Part shown: in pieces, positions 41,893 to 53,609 of the stretch
Position numbering within the stretch: the stretch's first letter is position 1
Layout: every line of letters starts with the position of its first letter
Source of the DNA: Acholoe squamosa
Taxonomy: Eukaryota; Annelida; Polychaeta; Phyllodocida; Polynoidae
Length of the DNA: 64,000 nucleotides
Assembly: GCA_949317995.1 (NCBI GenBank)
Contig: OX439050.1
Location: 54,065,777-54,129,776 of the forward strand
Reading direction: 5' to 3'
Notes under the pieces: generated by a model
Told to the model about the DNA's origin: nothing
Databases searched by the model: none
The model's input: the letters and a program-made list of their open reading frames with translations, nothing else
Made by a program: the position numbers and the translations under genes

Positions 41893-43143
41893 CTATCTAA
41901 GCGTCCATCGTCGTCCACAAAATTTCCACAACTGTTCTATTACCTTTGGCTTGGCCTGATGGACAGTATACCATCGTAATGCATTTGGACAGTCCTTTTT
42001 ACCCAACTGTCCCAATGTATACACCTCACCACTAAACCCAGGGATATCATTGATTGGCATTTTAATCTTATCCATCACCATTCCAAAATAGGCATCCTCT
42101 ATAACAAAAAGTGGCACATCGACCGATGCCTCAACAAGTTTCCCTGCAGCTTCCCGATGGAATATAAAAGCGGTTCCAACACAAAAATCAGGATAGTATT
42201 CGTGTTTCATGTCTAGTTCCATCGGTGAGATGTACCATTTTCTCATGGGTTTCCGAAGGATCTTGAGATGTCCTAATTTGGTGCCTATTTGGGAAAATTT
42301 AGGACTTTTCAATGATTTGTCTTTGAGCAGTCGAAGGACTTTTGGAATGTGTATGAAGTTGTCGCAAGCTGTACGCATAATGTATTCTGCCCTTTCACAA
42401 TTCTTATTAACCCATCTAAGTCCCATCAAGACTTTGTAAGTTAGGTTATAGTAATTGTCAATGAAGTCATCCTGAAGGATATCACCATAAGCCTTACTTT
42501 CCAAGTTTAATATATTCTGCTCCTCCTCCGTGAAACCAGTCCCAAACAAGAAGAGATGGCGTAATTTGGGAGAAGTATTATTTACAGTTAGACTTGCCCA
42601 TGTGTTTCTCACAGTTTGCCTCTCTTCCATCTCACTAGGAATAGTAGTAATGATAATGAACAGAGCTATACTCTTTCCCCTTTTACACTCAAAGTTTGGC
42701 TTTAGGATGTTTCCAAATCTATACTCCATGCAGCCATCACATTCATCTTGTCTGACCTCTGATGGGATTTTCCTTGTATGAAGTACTTTGAAGTGTTTTA
42801 AGATTTCTTTTACTTGTATGTCCTCCTCACCTGTTACATGGCTGATAATACGTGTATACCCATACAGCAAATCCAACTGCTGCAAGCCTTCATCATCCAT
42901 GTCATTCTCGCCACAGCCATAAAGAGCACCCCACAGGTACAAAAAAATACAAATCAGCACCAACTTTCCAGAATTTTTATGAACCTTCTTGAGACTTGTA
43001 ATGAGTAAACTTCTTGATGCTCTTTGGGAACATGTTTTCCGAGCGACGCCTCCAATCAATCCTAACACCATGGCAATGGTCCAATTTATATGTGTAATTT
43101 TTAAGTCCTCTTTTAAATCCTGTAGATCCGTTGTTGTTTTCAC
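41893..43143 (-). CDS. Beta-1,3-galactosyltransferase-like glycosyltransferase (GT31), single exon
   Basis: 416-residue type II membrane protein of the Golgi GT31 family, which transfers Gal or GlcNAc in beta-1,3 linkage from UDP-sugar to glycoprotein or glycolipid acceptors. Visible: basic N-terminus, signal-anchor (about 60-77, LVLICIFLYLWGALYGC), stem, then RQTVRNTW (175-182), HLFLFG (196-201), YGDILQDDFIDNYYNLTYK (219-237), YYPDFCVGTAF (316-326) and the catalytic-loop EDAYFG (349-354). At the DDD metal/nucleotide motif the sequence reads TACDNF (258-263), so the first two aspartates are replaced. The frame is uninterrupted and all other motifs are kept, so this is not an obvious pseudogene. 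Stop at 41893-41895, with a variant poly(A) signal ATTAAA 27 nt further on (41866-41861). Intronless, like many B3GALT genes. The start could be a later Met. Confidence 0.88.
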   Translation of the reverse strand: MKTTTDLQDLKEDLKITHINWTIAMVLGLIGGVARKTCSQRASRSLLITSLKKVHKNSGKLVLICIFLYLWGALYGCGENDMDDEGLQQLDLLYGYTRIISHVTGEEDIQVKEILKHFKVLHTRKIPSEVRQDECDGCMEYRFGNILKPNFECKRGKSIALFIIITTIPSEMEERQTVRNTWASLTVNNTSPKLRHLFLFGTGFTEEEQNILNLESKAYGDILQDDFIDNYYNLTYKVLMGLRWVNKNCERAEYIMRTACDNFIHIPKVLRLLKDKSLKSPKFSQIGTKLGHLKILRKPMRKWYISPMELDMKHEYYPDFCVGTAFIFHREAAGKLVEASVDVPLFVIEDAYFGMVMDKIKMPINDIPGFSGEVYTLGQLGKKDCPNALRWYTVHQAKPKVIEQLWKFCGRRWTLR

Positions 43144-43349
43144 AGAGATTCCTTGTACATATTGTGTACCACTGGATTGCCACCTGGGGATTCTTGTTCA
43201 AACTACACTGGTGCAATGCCTTTTAATTACGGTGGTCCATTGTTCAGTGTTATGAAGATCGCTGGTGGATTCAACAGCTGTTGTTTTACAGTGTTTACAT
43301 CAACCGTAGCCTGTAAGCTCTACTACATGAAGCAGACCTGTCCCTAATT

Positions 43350-45590
43350 GTCACATCTACAATCACCTTACAGTACTTTACCTTTCCACATGAGCTACCA
43401 TGCGGCGTACCATAAGGTGCTGTGTCCTGTCATGACCTTATTACCACCACCATAAGAAGCATCTATACATCTACTGTATCTGGTACTACCTTTGGCAGGT
43501 TGCTATCATGTTTGCCACTAGATCAGGAACGGTGACATTGTATACAATCACATGATTTTTCGTCTTTTAGCAGAGGCTTTTTTAAGTGTGGAAGCGTGGG
43601 ACGGGGAGGGGGGGGGGTGTGAGGCTCCTATGTCTTAAAATGCCCTACCCCTAAATTTGTGGGATAAGGTCATCTGAGATGTGATTTTGAGATATTGAAG
43701 ATCATTTTGAGATTGAGGGGCATTTCTGTGAATTTGGGGAATGACTTTTTGAGATTTAGAGACATCTAAAAAACCCCATAAATTTATGACTTAATGACCT
43801 CAGGTAGACCCTATACCGCAAAAGGTTTAAATGATGTCACATGTTGAGATTTATGGACATTTCAACCGCCCTTCCCACTAACAGTCTTAGCACTCTATAA
43901 AAGTAAAGGCTTTGAGTTCAACACTAGGTGGCGCCAATGTTCTCCATTCCTTGTAAATATGTCTGTATAAGTTGGGCCAGGTAAAAATCGTAATGTGATA
44001 GAGGGAGAGATTCCCTGTGTCAAAGTATATGGTCCTGGTCTATTTGTGTACAGATATACTGCAATGCTGTTCTTACTGCCCTGGACATAATCATTTAGTT
44101 CTTGATACAACAAGCAAGTATCCATTCTGATACTGGACAGAGACACAATGGTCAACCTGTTTTGGTCAAAGAGCTTTGCCACAACAAGAACTCTTCTTCA
44201 AACAACTGACTTTTAAAATGAAATGAGCGAAGGAAAGATATTCAAAGAAAGCATGGAATCTAGAACAATGTAAAGAGTTATGGCAATTAAGACCAAAAGG
44301 TATTGCCTATTCTGTTGTCTTCTAAGTTGTGAGAACGATTTCTAGTAGGACAAAAGGCAGAGACTTATGGGAATGTGCAGACTGTTACCAACAGTTTCTA
44401 AGAAACACTGAATATATGTATTAGAATTTATATAGATGTATACCACTAGGGGGAGATACTGTATTCAGTCAATAGTTAATGTTGTGGCCACTAGAGGGCA
44501 GCACTGTTTAGACTAAGATATACAGATTTAGGCCTATATGTAAGAAACGTTATATTCAACATTTTGTACTCAGGTTTAGCTTCCAGACACTTTAGGCTTG
44601 ATTTATTTAAGATAGCTCTCTGAAAGTGGGTAGTGTACACCATGAGCGGTCGTGCATGCTGCAGGAGGTGGGGGCATTTTCACAATTTCAGTAATGTTCA
44701 CATTAGTGAACGTATTGTAATCCTTTGAGAAAAATGATAGTACATGTACATGTGTGATGTGGACAGATCGATACTGCTTTTTGTTATCATTATAACATAA
44801 TTATGTACATCATAAAGGACACCAAGCATAACAAGAAACCTATGGTGAATTTAACCCATTGGTAAAGGCATTATGACATCCAGAATCAGTCCAATAGAGG
44901 TTTTATTTGCAGTACATGTACATTTACTCTTGCATAAGCCAGGTTTAAATGGTGAAATACTGATAACGTTTAAAGGGTGGAAATGCATAATGGAGAGAAG
45001 CACCCTTTTACCATCTGTAATTCAAGTTGGGAAATGAAAGATAAACCTACAACTGCAATACCTCCTTACGAGGATATAGGCAATACATTTGAGTTGGAGA
45101 CATCCACGCTTGAAGAAACAGACTAAAATGTCAAATCATTGTTGAACTGTGTATCTATTTCATGTTTTGTTGGTAATAGATCTCTCAAAAACCTATTTTT
45201 GATGAGGGGTTAGAGACTATTTTGATGATGTCACAATGGAGAAAAGGGCCGTGGAGAATGAGATTCAGTTTCTCCATGCCTTGGTGGAGAAGGGGACTTC
45301 CAATGCGATTGTGCAAGGCCCATTCCTAACATGAAATAAGCATTCTGTCTGTGCTTCATCAGATCATTTGCTGCAGGTGGAAGATTGCCAGATTAATTTT
45401 GTCAGATGACTCTTCCATTTACGAAACAAAATAATTTATTGTATTTCTGTCAGTTGCAATTGCCCAGGCTGTTTTCAACTGTTTAGTTCAGTTCAGGATA
45501 CAAATGAACCAAAATACAAAGGTATAAACTTTCATCAAGTGAAACTTTGCTTTATCATTGACCTTATTCTACATACCTTTACTTGCAATA
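43350..45590. other. Intergenic, no supported gene
   Basis: A 95-codon minus-strand frame (43895-44182) is open but unrecognised. The CTCF-like motif is at 44486, with several GGCGCC/CACTAGG.GG words nearby. Confidence 0.4.
44484..44506 (+). promoter_or_regulatory. CTCF-like motif
   Basis: GGCCACTAGAGGGCAGCAC is a close match to the bilaterian CTCF core. Weaker relatives (GGCCACTAGGGGGCATT) occur at about 36435 and 38296, inside copies of a dispersed repeat, and reversed near 52355. Confidence 0.35.
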
Positions 45591-45594
45591 ATCT

Positions 45595-45781
45595 GGCTTC
45601 CCTAGCCCACTTAAAAGGGTCTATAACTCCTCTTTCCTATCCCCTCAGGATGTGTGTGGTGCACATAATTTATGCGTGGGCACAGACACATTCCTCGGTG
45701 AAATTGTGTAATGTCGTTCTCGCCATGAATATGACCTTAGCTGTTGAAATGGCATTAACCATCTATTACTCACTCACTCAC
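45595..45781 (+). mobile_element. SINE-like repeat, copy 4
   Basis: GGCTTCCCTAGCCCACTTAA start and CTCACTCACTCA end. No clear target duplication. Confidence 0.7.
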
Positions 45782-45911
45782 TTCCAAGAATCATTTCCAA
45801 TTCGATGCAATTCACATATTATATAGCTAGAGTAATTGACTTTGATGTCATTTTCTCAAAGCCACATCTAAATACCTAAATACATGGTATTGATGACAAT
45901 TTCAAACAGAA

Positions 45912-46106
45912 TAATGACTCAAGATGCACCAGTCATGTGTCTTGTTCAGCTCCCACTGCCTGTTATCTTTAAAGAGGCCTTCCACTGACAAGGTTGCTAC
46001 TTTTGGACAGTTAGGTCAGGGTATTGTCATTCTGTGAAGTGACCCCTGGGGATTACAAAGAGACAGTTCTTTAAGCACAGGCCTTGGAGATGTCAATATG
46101 GATATG
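45912..46106 (+). repeat. Dispersed repeat, pair with 51370-51550
   Basis: Shared AAGATGCACCAGTC, CACTGACAAGGTTGCT, GTATTGTCATTCTGT and GATGTCAATATGGAT blocks in the same order and orientation. Confidence 0.65.
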
Positions 46107-46174
46107 GATCAATGCATGGTTTGACTGGAGCAACTTACACATTTTCGTTTCTGTGAAGTGACATGGTGCCATGG

Positions 46175-46356
46175 GGCTTCCCTAGCCCACTTAAAAGGGT
46201 CTATATCTCTTCTTTCCTATCCCCCCAGGATGTGTGTGGTGCACATATGCTCGGGCACCGAAACATTCCTCTGTGAAATTGTGTAATGTCGTTCTCGCCA
46301 TGAATATGACCTTAGATGTTGAAATGGTGTTAAACATCTATTACGCACTCACTCAC
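46175..46356 (+). mobile_element. SINE-like repeat, copy 5
   Basis: Same family as copy 4, 400 bp away in the same orientation. A possible 7-bp duplication CATGGGG lies at its two ends. Confidence 0.7.
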
Positions 46357-46729
46357 ATGGGGCCAAGCACAAGTATTCCAAGGGAGGAGGGCAGGTAAAA
46401 AAATTGACAAATAGTATCTATTATAACGTCATGTGGGTGTAAATTGTTAATTGAGAGGGGAGAGTTTGGAGGGAGTCTTCTGGTGAGTAGTGGCATACGG
46501 ACACCATGCACTATAGTGATAAGGTAAGATAGAACATGAATTGTATTTAGTAATCAAACCCTTGCAGATCCTACCAGCTATGTAGGCCTAGACACAACCT
46601 TTGAAAATGGAAAAATAGGTCTAAACACCTAAAAACTTAAACATTATTGCATTATCATCCTGAACATGTTGATATATTTCCTTTAGATTGCCCTCATATT
46701 TGCTATGCCAGATAGACAACAGGGCCTAG

Positions 46730-49575
46730 TTAACATGCAGAGCTACATAGACAGCCTAAAGGGAATTACCATAGTAACCTGTAATGCCAGAAGCCTAAAT
46801 AAGAAAAAAAACTATTAGATATTAAAGTGAGTCTGGACTGCGACATACTTTGTGTCTGTGAGACCTAGGGTAACAGCCAGAAAGATGACTCATTTTCTAC
46901 TAGGAAGGTAAATCTATTCATAGGCATGATCACACAGACAAAATAGGTGGAGGACTCCTTAACTACGCTGGTGATTTCTTCAGAACATATTGCACAATTA
47001 GAAGTGATTTACAAATAATGCATGAATGCATTGAAGTACAGGCTCTGCAATTTGAAAAACCCACCTACAAGAATATAATCTTACTTAATGTGTATAGAGC
47101 CCCAAATAAGGATGTAAATATCTTCATTGAACAATTGCGCCTCATTTTGAATAGGATTGATCGCATTAAGTTTGAACTCTGGCTAGCTCGCGACCTGAAC
47201 ATTGACACACGGGATAGAAATTCACATTCCTCTAAGGAGCTCTTTGACCTATGCAGAGAATTTAGTATCAAAAGACAGTCAAATGATATCACCAGACCAA
47301 ACAAGACGGCCACAGGAGGAACTTGCTTAGATCATATCATTACTAACTGTGATATCATTAGCATTTGTAAACCTCTGCCCTACCTCATAGCTGATCATTA
47401 CCCTTTCCTCGCATGTAGAAAGAAACCAAAGGAAATTACTAACCCTAAAATCTTTACTAGTCGTTCCCTGAAAAATGGCCAATCAGCTTTTGTTTTAAAG
47501 GTGCTAGAAGAGGCCAAAGGTGACCCTCTTAAATTCTGGCGTGAAATAGTAAACCTGATTAATAAAATTCTTATAATCCAACTTGAAAATGACTTGACAG
47601 GAGAAAAAATCCCTGTTGAACAAACTGCACTGTATATAAACAAATACTTCGCCAACATTGGCAATGACCATTTTAGTAAATTGCCCCAAAATGGTTTAGA
47701 CTTGCCTGATCCCGACCTCAATCCTGTTGCCGACGAAGACCCTTTAGATATTGCAGCCTTTATAAACGAGGATGACGTCATCAAATTAATAAAAGGCATA
47801 AACATTGACAAATCCGGTGGCCTACAAGGTATTAATAGTAAAGTGCTAAAAGACACCTGGCTCATTCTAAGCACAGAACTAACCAATATCTTCCATAACT
47901 CTGTAATTGAAGGGAATTTTGCCAGACGCCTGGTCTGTTGGTACCTTTATTCCCATCCCCAAAAAGGGCATCTCAAAAACATCAAAAACCGGCACCCAAT
48001 CACCTTGTTACCCTTACCAGGGAAACTACTAGAGAAGTTGATTCACCATGTGCTATCAAGTTACCTTGAAGATACTAATACCTTGTGCAATACACAGTTT
48101 GGCTTCCGATGGGGCCGAGGCACCTGTGATGCAGTCTTTAATGTAGTGTAGGACGTATATGATGCAAGAGATGATGGCCTAGTTACTGCAGTTTGTTTTA
48201 TTGATTACTGCAAAGCCTTTGATTCTGTACACCACCCTACTCTATTACACAAGATCTGCCAGCTAAATATTCACCGGAAATTAAAAAAAAAAATGGCTAA
48301 TGGAATACCTTGCTCACAGGTCGCATAGCACCATGGCAAATGATAGCATGGCTCGACAGTCCCCAGTCAAATTTGGAGTACCACAAGGCTCAGTAATAGG
48401 TCCTCTATTATTTGTGTTATTTATCGATGACCTTTCAGACTGCATCACAAATTGTAAGTACACTATATATGCAGACGATGAAGTAATCTATGCATCACAT
48501 GCAGACCCGACTGAGACTGAACGGTTTTTACAAGAAGACATACTCAGGGTAGGCCAGTGGTGCCATAGAAACTACATGACATTAAACACTGCTAAAAGTA
48601 TGACAATGCTTTTTGGCTCTAAAACTAATTTAAATAACTTACTGGCACCCAATATTATCCTCAATGGAGCACTACTGCCAAATTGACAAAGCTATTGTTA
48701 TCTAGGAGTATAATTAGACACTCACCTCAGTCTTTGTCCCCATATGGCAAAACTAAAGAAGTCAATGGGCAACAAAGTGTATAAGCTCTGTAAGCTGCAT
48801 AAGAATCTATCGAAAGACATCAGTCTAAGAATCTATAAAGTAATGATTTTGCCTAGCATAGAATATTGCTCCTTCTATATTGGCAGTGCACACGGTTATG
48901 AGCGTATGAAATTACAAAGAATACAAAACCATGCCTTATTTATCTGTCAGGCAAATAAGCACCACTGACCTACACTGGCAATGCTCATTGGACACCTTAG
49001 AACATAGAAGAAACTTACAATTGCTTATTCTCATGTGGAAGAAAGCGAATAATGGAGAAGCAATGGCCCAACATGAGGTTAGAACCCGTGGTGACAGGAA
49101 AATCAAATTTGCCAAACGAAGAGCTAAAACCAGCCTATATCAAAAATGCCCCTATTACCGGGCAGTCACTTTGTTGGACCAACTTAGTCATGAAATCCAA
49201 CATTTAGGGTACAGAAATAAATTTATGAAAGCAGTAGATAAGTTCCTGCGGAAGTGAGTCACAATTGCTCAATGAGCCATAAACACTGCTCCATTATTCT
49301 AGCATTGCTTATAGATAATCTGATGACACGATCTGAAAGTTCTTGTATTTCTCTTAGGGTCTAAAATTATCTCATTATCTTATCTATGTATGCGACTTTG
49401 ATCATAAGAATTGTAGTTGTATGTTGTTGTTAAAATGCACTGGTTTTGTACGGAGGACATCAATCACTATGCCACATCCCTGATCTACTTCTATGTAAAA
49501 AATGTGGTGCCGAAAAACATCACATTGGGACGATTTCGTGCAATAAAATTCAATTCAATTCAATTCAATTCAATG
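46730..49575 (+). pseudogene. Degenerate near-full-length APE-type LINE (endonuclease + RT)
   Basis: A fragmentary endonuclease region (CNARSLNKKK, later LARDLNIDTRD where GDFNID is expected, then IADHYPF) runs into RT blocks in three broken frames: KSGGLQGINSK and FIDYCKAFDSVHH, then KFGVPQGSVIGPLLF with YADDEVIYAS, then C-terminal frames to 49257. The 377-residue open frame at 47018-48151 is its longest piece. The element ends with AATAAA (49542-49547) and a (CAATT)n tail at 49549-49574, the 3' repeat used for priming in this kind of LINE. Premature stops make it inactive. Jockey/CR1 group placement is by motif only. Confidence 0.88.
49542..49574 (+). repeat. LINE 3' tail, AATAAA plus (CAATT)n
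   Basis: Five CAATT/ATTCA units directly after an AATAAA hexamer close the LINE at 46.7 kb. Short tandem 3' ends of this kind, rather than poly(A), are known in CR1/L2-type LINEs. Confidence 0.7.
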
Positions 49576-49779
49576 TTTAAGAAGATAATGTGACTACAAA
49601 AAAAACACTGGAAGATTGTGCTTGGAATTGTGTTTCAATTCATCTGTTTCTTAATTCGTTTACAATACAATCATTTTATCGTGCCTGTATGCCACCATTT
49701 TTCTGTACTGCTGCTACCCCTTCCTTCTATCCCTCCCCTCACTGCTCTACTCTTTCATTACACACCCTTTTTCAGAGGA

Positions 49780-49920
49780 TGTGGGTCACTATTAGATTTG
49801 GCATCAACTATAGCGTGTTTTCCACTTCAGCAGAATTCCGCCAGGAGGACTTCTGCATGCACACAATGAGCTAAAGCAATTTCCGTCTGTTAGCAGAGCA
49901 GCCTCCATCAAATCCTGTTG
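49780..49920 (+). repeat. Diverged repeat, pair with 50840-50975
   Basis: CACTATTAGATTTG.CATCAAC, TTTCTGTCT-type and AGCAG.ATTYCG blocks recur about 1.06 kb later. Confidence 0.5.
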
Positions 49921-51914
49921 ATCCTGAGTTGGGAATCAAATCTAGAAGCGGGCTTAACACATCTATATACCATCTGCATGCATCTTTCCTCATTCATGTC
50001 ACAAAGAAGTTTGAAGCAAGTACAGAGTGCTATATGTTACGAGTATGCTTCCTCCTTTTTAGTTGAGGTCAGTCATCTGCAAAATAGAACGACTCTGTTT
50101 GTAACAAATAGACTCCAACCATATATCAATATCAATATAGGCTGGGGATATTTTGACCGCAGAGAATGCTCCACAACATCCCTTTGAAAGGAGGCTGCCA
50201 TTATTGTCAATGGAAGTTACAATTGTAGATGTGCTTCATTATGTGAGGTGGCAGTGAAGGGAATGGTTACTTTGTACGAAAGAGTATAAGTTTAAATATG
50301 TCTCATTTACAAATTTTGAAGAAAATGATTAGGATTCCCCTAGGAACCCCAAGAATCAATTGGCAAAATAGTGCCCTGAATAATCATGGTCTGAAGACTG
50401 GAAGATCTAATAGACATCTACAGGACAGTGTGAGAAAAGGTGCTTAGCTAAATTTAATTAAACAGTCATGAAACCTTACTTGTTTTTTTTTTCAACTACT
50501 TTTGTACAAGTAGCGTTCTGCTCTCATCATCATGTATATGACTTTATAATTATTAACATGCATCTTTGTAGATGTGTGCAAAGGTATGTTTTAAATGTAT
50601 CTTTTCCTTCTTGTTCCTTTTTCTGATTCAATCAAGACACTTTTTTCCATGAGTACCTTCTCAGTTTCTGCATTCCTAACAGTCCAATATACAACTTTAC
50701 ATCTTGCTTTTATTGAGCAGCTAACTGCATGTGGAAACTCTTTTTACATTCTTCTTATTTTGGACCACTGCTCTTTATTGCATCCCTCACCAAATATGCT
50801 ACTGCTCCTCCTGAATATACTGCAATACTCCTCCCCTAACAGGGTATGGCTCACTATTAGATTTGCCATCAACGATGTGTTTGCCACTTTAGCAGGATTT
50901 CGTTAGCAGGATGTCTGCCAGCTTACAAAGTGAATCAGCTAAATAGATTTCTGTCTATCAGAGGTGGAGCCGATATTTATTCCTTTTGCAGCTGACTTTA
51001 GAATAAGATACTGGAGTGGGGCTGCAGAGATATAACTTATTCACACTTCTTTAATTCAATTCTGTACAGAAACTGCATTAGTGTCTCTAAATTTGTTGTC
51101 CATCAGTCTTTTTACATTGTCCATAATAGTCACCAATATTTTCTATCAATTCATCTCTTCCTATAGGACTCAGTATGGAGGCCTAGTGAAGCCGTCATTT
51201 GGAATTTCACTGGTTGAGGTAAAACCCACTGATAACACATACCATGATGGGTACCTTGTCCCCAGTTAACACCCACTTCCAGGGATATGCTGGTCCCATG
51301 TTATCAGTTCTTATCAGTTGGTGTCACCAGAACCAGCACCAGACCAGCTAGAGGCCAATATAGAATACATAATCAAGATGCACCAGTCTTGTGTCCTGTT
51401 AATCTCACAGTGTCTGTTATCTTCAAAGAAGCCTCCCACTGACAAGGTTGCTGGTATTGGACCGTATTGTCATTCTGTAAAGTTACCCCAGCAGATTACA
51501 AAGGAGTGGCTCTTTAAGCACAGACCTTGGTGATGTCAATATGGATGGAGATTTTCACTTAACGCTCCGCCACCTGAAGTGATATAAGAAGGGATGGTGG
51601 AGCAACTCACAGATAAGCACTCACAATACCATTTTAGCATACAAAGAGAATATTGTTTACCTTGGGAAACTCTAACCTTCTTTATGACCCTTGAGGAGAA
51701 TGGTACTACATGGTGATAAGAGTAAAATAAAACTTTTTTTCAGCAAAACTAAAACCTGCCTGAATTTTAGGATCTGGACATACTTTCTTTGAAGAAAACA
51801 TTTCCTATTCACCCGATTGCAATGGATTGGTTTCAAAAATAACTGTGACTAGGCAAGCAAAAACACCCCTCTGCAGGGAAATTCATTATCAAAGTTCATG
51901 TAACAGTCTTTGAA

Positions 51915-52440
51915 ATGAGACATCATTGGGTTAGATATTACTGGTAGGTATGTCAGAACCCCTCCTTGAACATAGGTCGTTATTCATGCCTGATATTGAT
52001 GATTAAGCTCTAACTACATTATAAACAATAATAATTAAAAGACAATAAATCAGCCTTTTCCATCAAAAATACATAATAATATGGTGATTTTTATCATAGA
52101 TTTTGATCTATAAGGCATTTCCCATTTCTGTTTTCAGTTTTGGCAGAAAAATCGGCAAATTTTGATTATTGGGATGGTTGCCATGGCAACCAGGAACATG
52201 CATATAGGTTGATTTCTCATGAAAATTGTTCATTTTACCATCCAAATATGGGCCATTTCTACCAATAATGGTGCTTTTTAAATGAGACCATTGAGTTCTG
52301 CATCTAAAATTAGCTCAATGTATTTTAATAATGATTTTCGAGTAATTTTACCCTCCAATGCCCCCTGGTGGCCGAATGGGGAATTAAAAATCCCCGTGCA
52401 GGGGAGTTGTCCCTTGATGGGCCACACATTGCTGCTTTTG
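51915..52440 (-). repeat. Diverged inverted copy of the 36.4-36.9 kb repeat
   Basis: Reverse complement matches 36400-36930 throughout, including ATGGTTGCCATGGCAACC and the GGCCACTAG-type motif. Just upstream, 51860-51915 matches 39835-39900 inverted. Confidence 0.75.
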
Positions 52441-52876
52441 GTATAAACTCTATCTTGCAGGGAAACCATATAAAAAAAAAGATTTTTCACTGGGTCCTGA
52501 TTTCCCTAATGCTTAGCAATTATACACATGAAAGTGTCATACTAGTAATTGTGCATGATCAAGTTGTCATATGAGAAATATCATAAGACTAGTGGTATAT
52601 AGTGTAAATACATTAAGCTCTCATAAAATAGTGTTATTTCCAGTTGTCACTGGTTTATTCAGCTTTAGGCAACATGTAAGAAATATCAATCATACAGTAG
52701 TTAGTATGTAAGTAATTTGTACATACAGTAAATATACAGTAATTTATAAAGTATAATGTTCTGTTCCACTCCACCTGTGAGGTAATAATAATACAATGTC
52801 CAGCATAGTTCTAGGTGGGTTCCCACACCTAGCTCCTGACCTGCTGCTTAGAGGAATAATGTAATAATGAATAACT

Positions 52877-53117
52877 TTACCCTCTGGTGGAAGTCTTGAG
52901 GAAGATACCCTCTGGCCACTAATGATAGAAACCAATGCCTGTCTAGCATAGTTTCACCATAGTGCAGCGGTATAGCAGGTAGCAGGAGATGACTGGAGAT
53001 GTTACCTCTAGAGCGGTTCTTGGTGTTCTGCCCTCTAGGAGGTGCAGACAGGCTATTTGTAGCAAATCTTGGAAAAGCACCTCCAGACTGACTGGGGCCA
53101 GTAGCATCTGCCTAACT
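52877..53117 (-). CDS. Weak two-exon candidate (53006-53117 and 52877-52918)
   Basis: Exon one reads VRQMLLAPVSLEVLFQDLLQ and on to TALE, between AATTGCAG and GAG|GTAACA. An 87-bp intron leads to a second acceptor (ATCATTAG) that continues in phase for 13 residues to TAA at 52877-52879. It lies just downstream of the CpG-rich patch at 53.2 kb. No start codon is visible and the peptide is unrecognised, so a non-coding or chance reading is quite possible. Confidence 0.2.
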
Positions 53118-53159
53118 CTGCAATTGTTTGAGGGGGGGCTTTCATGTGTCACTGGGTCC

Positions 53160-53600
53160 ACAAAGGACCCCCATGGGTGCCGCTGTGTCCCCCTTTGTCT
53201 TGGTCGGTTCTGTAACTTCAGACCCTCATATCTCGGTCGTTTACGCCGCTATGACCGCCATTTTGCGCATGCGCGGAGTTGAATATGCCAAATTTATAAT
53301 GCCCGCTCGATAGGTGCATAACTTGCGCCGGTTCGTCTGTAGTGCACTCGGAGGTTGATTCAGTCTCCATGGCGTAACTTCCTTAATAATGGGAGTTCCT
53401 CCTTGATCTTGGGCTCATTTTGACCGTCTAATTATGGGCTTTCCATAAATGCTTTGATATTTGACCTAGCCTGCTCAGGAGCGACGCGTGAGCGACCGGA
53501 CGGTTATGACGTCGTGCTTATGTAACCCATTGTTCAGTTATTAGAGTGCTCAGACACTCATGACGGCGTCAGCGGTGCTCAGGCACCCGTGACGGCCGGT
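53160..53600. promoter_or_regulatory. CpG-rich promoter-like patch with NRF1 site
   Basis: Contains the palindromic NRF1-type site TGCGCATGCGC (53264-53274) next to a CCGCCATTTTG YY1-like box, a TGACGTCG CRE-like site near 53509, and many CpGs, in a CpG-poor region. A short direct repeat of GTGCTCAG.CAC..TGACGGC occurs at about 53548 and 53575. The composition fits a housekeeping-type promoter; direction is not evident. Confidence 0.4.
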
Positions 53601-53609
53601 TGCATTCAC

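Noticed and set aside
43895-44182. 95-codon minus-strand frame upstream of the GT31 gene
   Set aside because: Unrecognised, with words resembling dispersed repeats (GGCGCCACCTAGTG); not enough to call a gene.
47065-47886. Minus-strand frames of 82 and 162 codons
   Set aside because: Antisense shadows of the LINE.
47018-48151. 377-codon frame as a host gene
   Set aside because: It carries LINE endonuclease and RT blocks and ends at a premature stop; it is part of a dead LINE.
53128-53313. Plus-strand frame over the CpG-rich patch
   Set aside because: Open through GC-rich composition; no recognisable peptide or splice signals.
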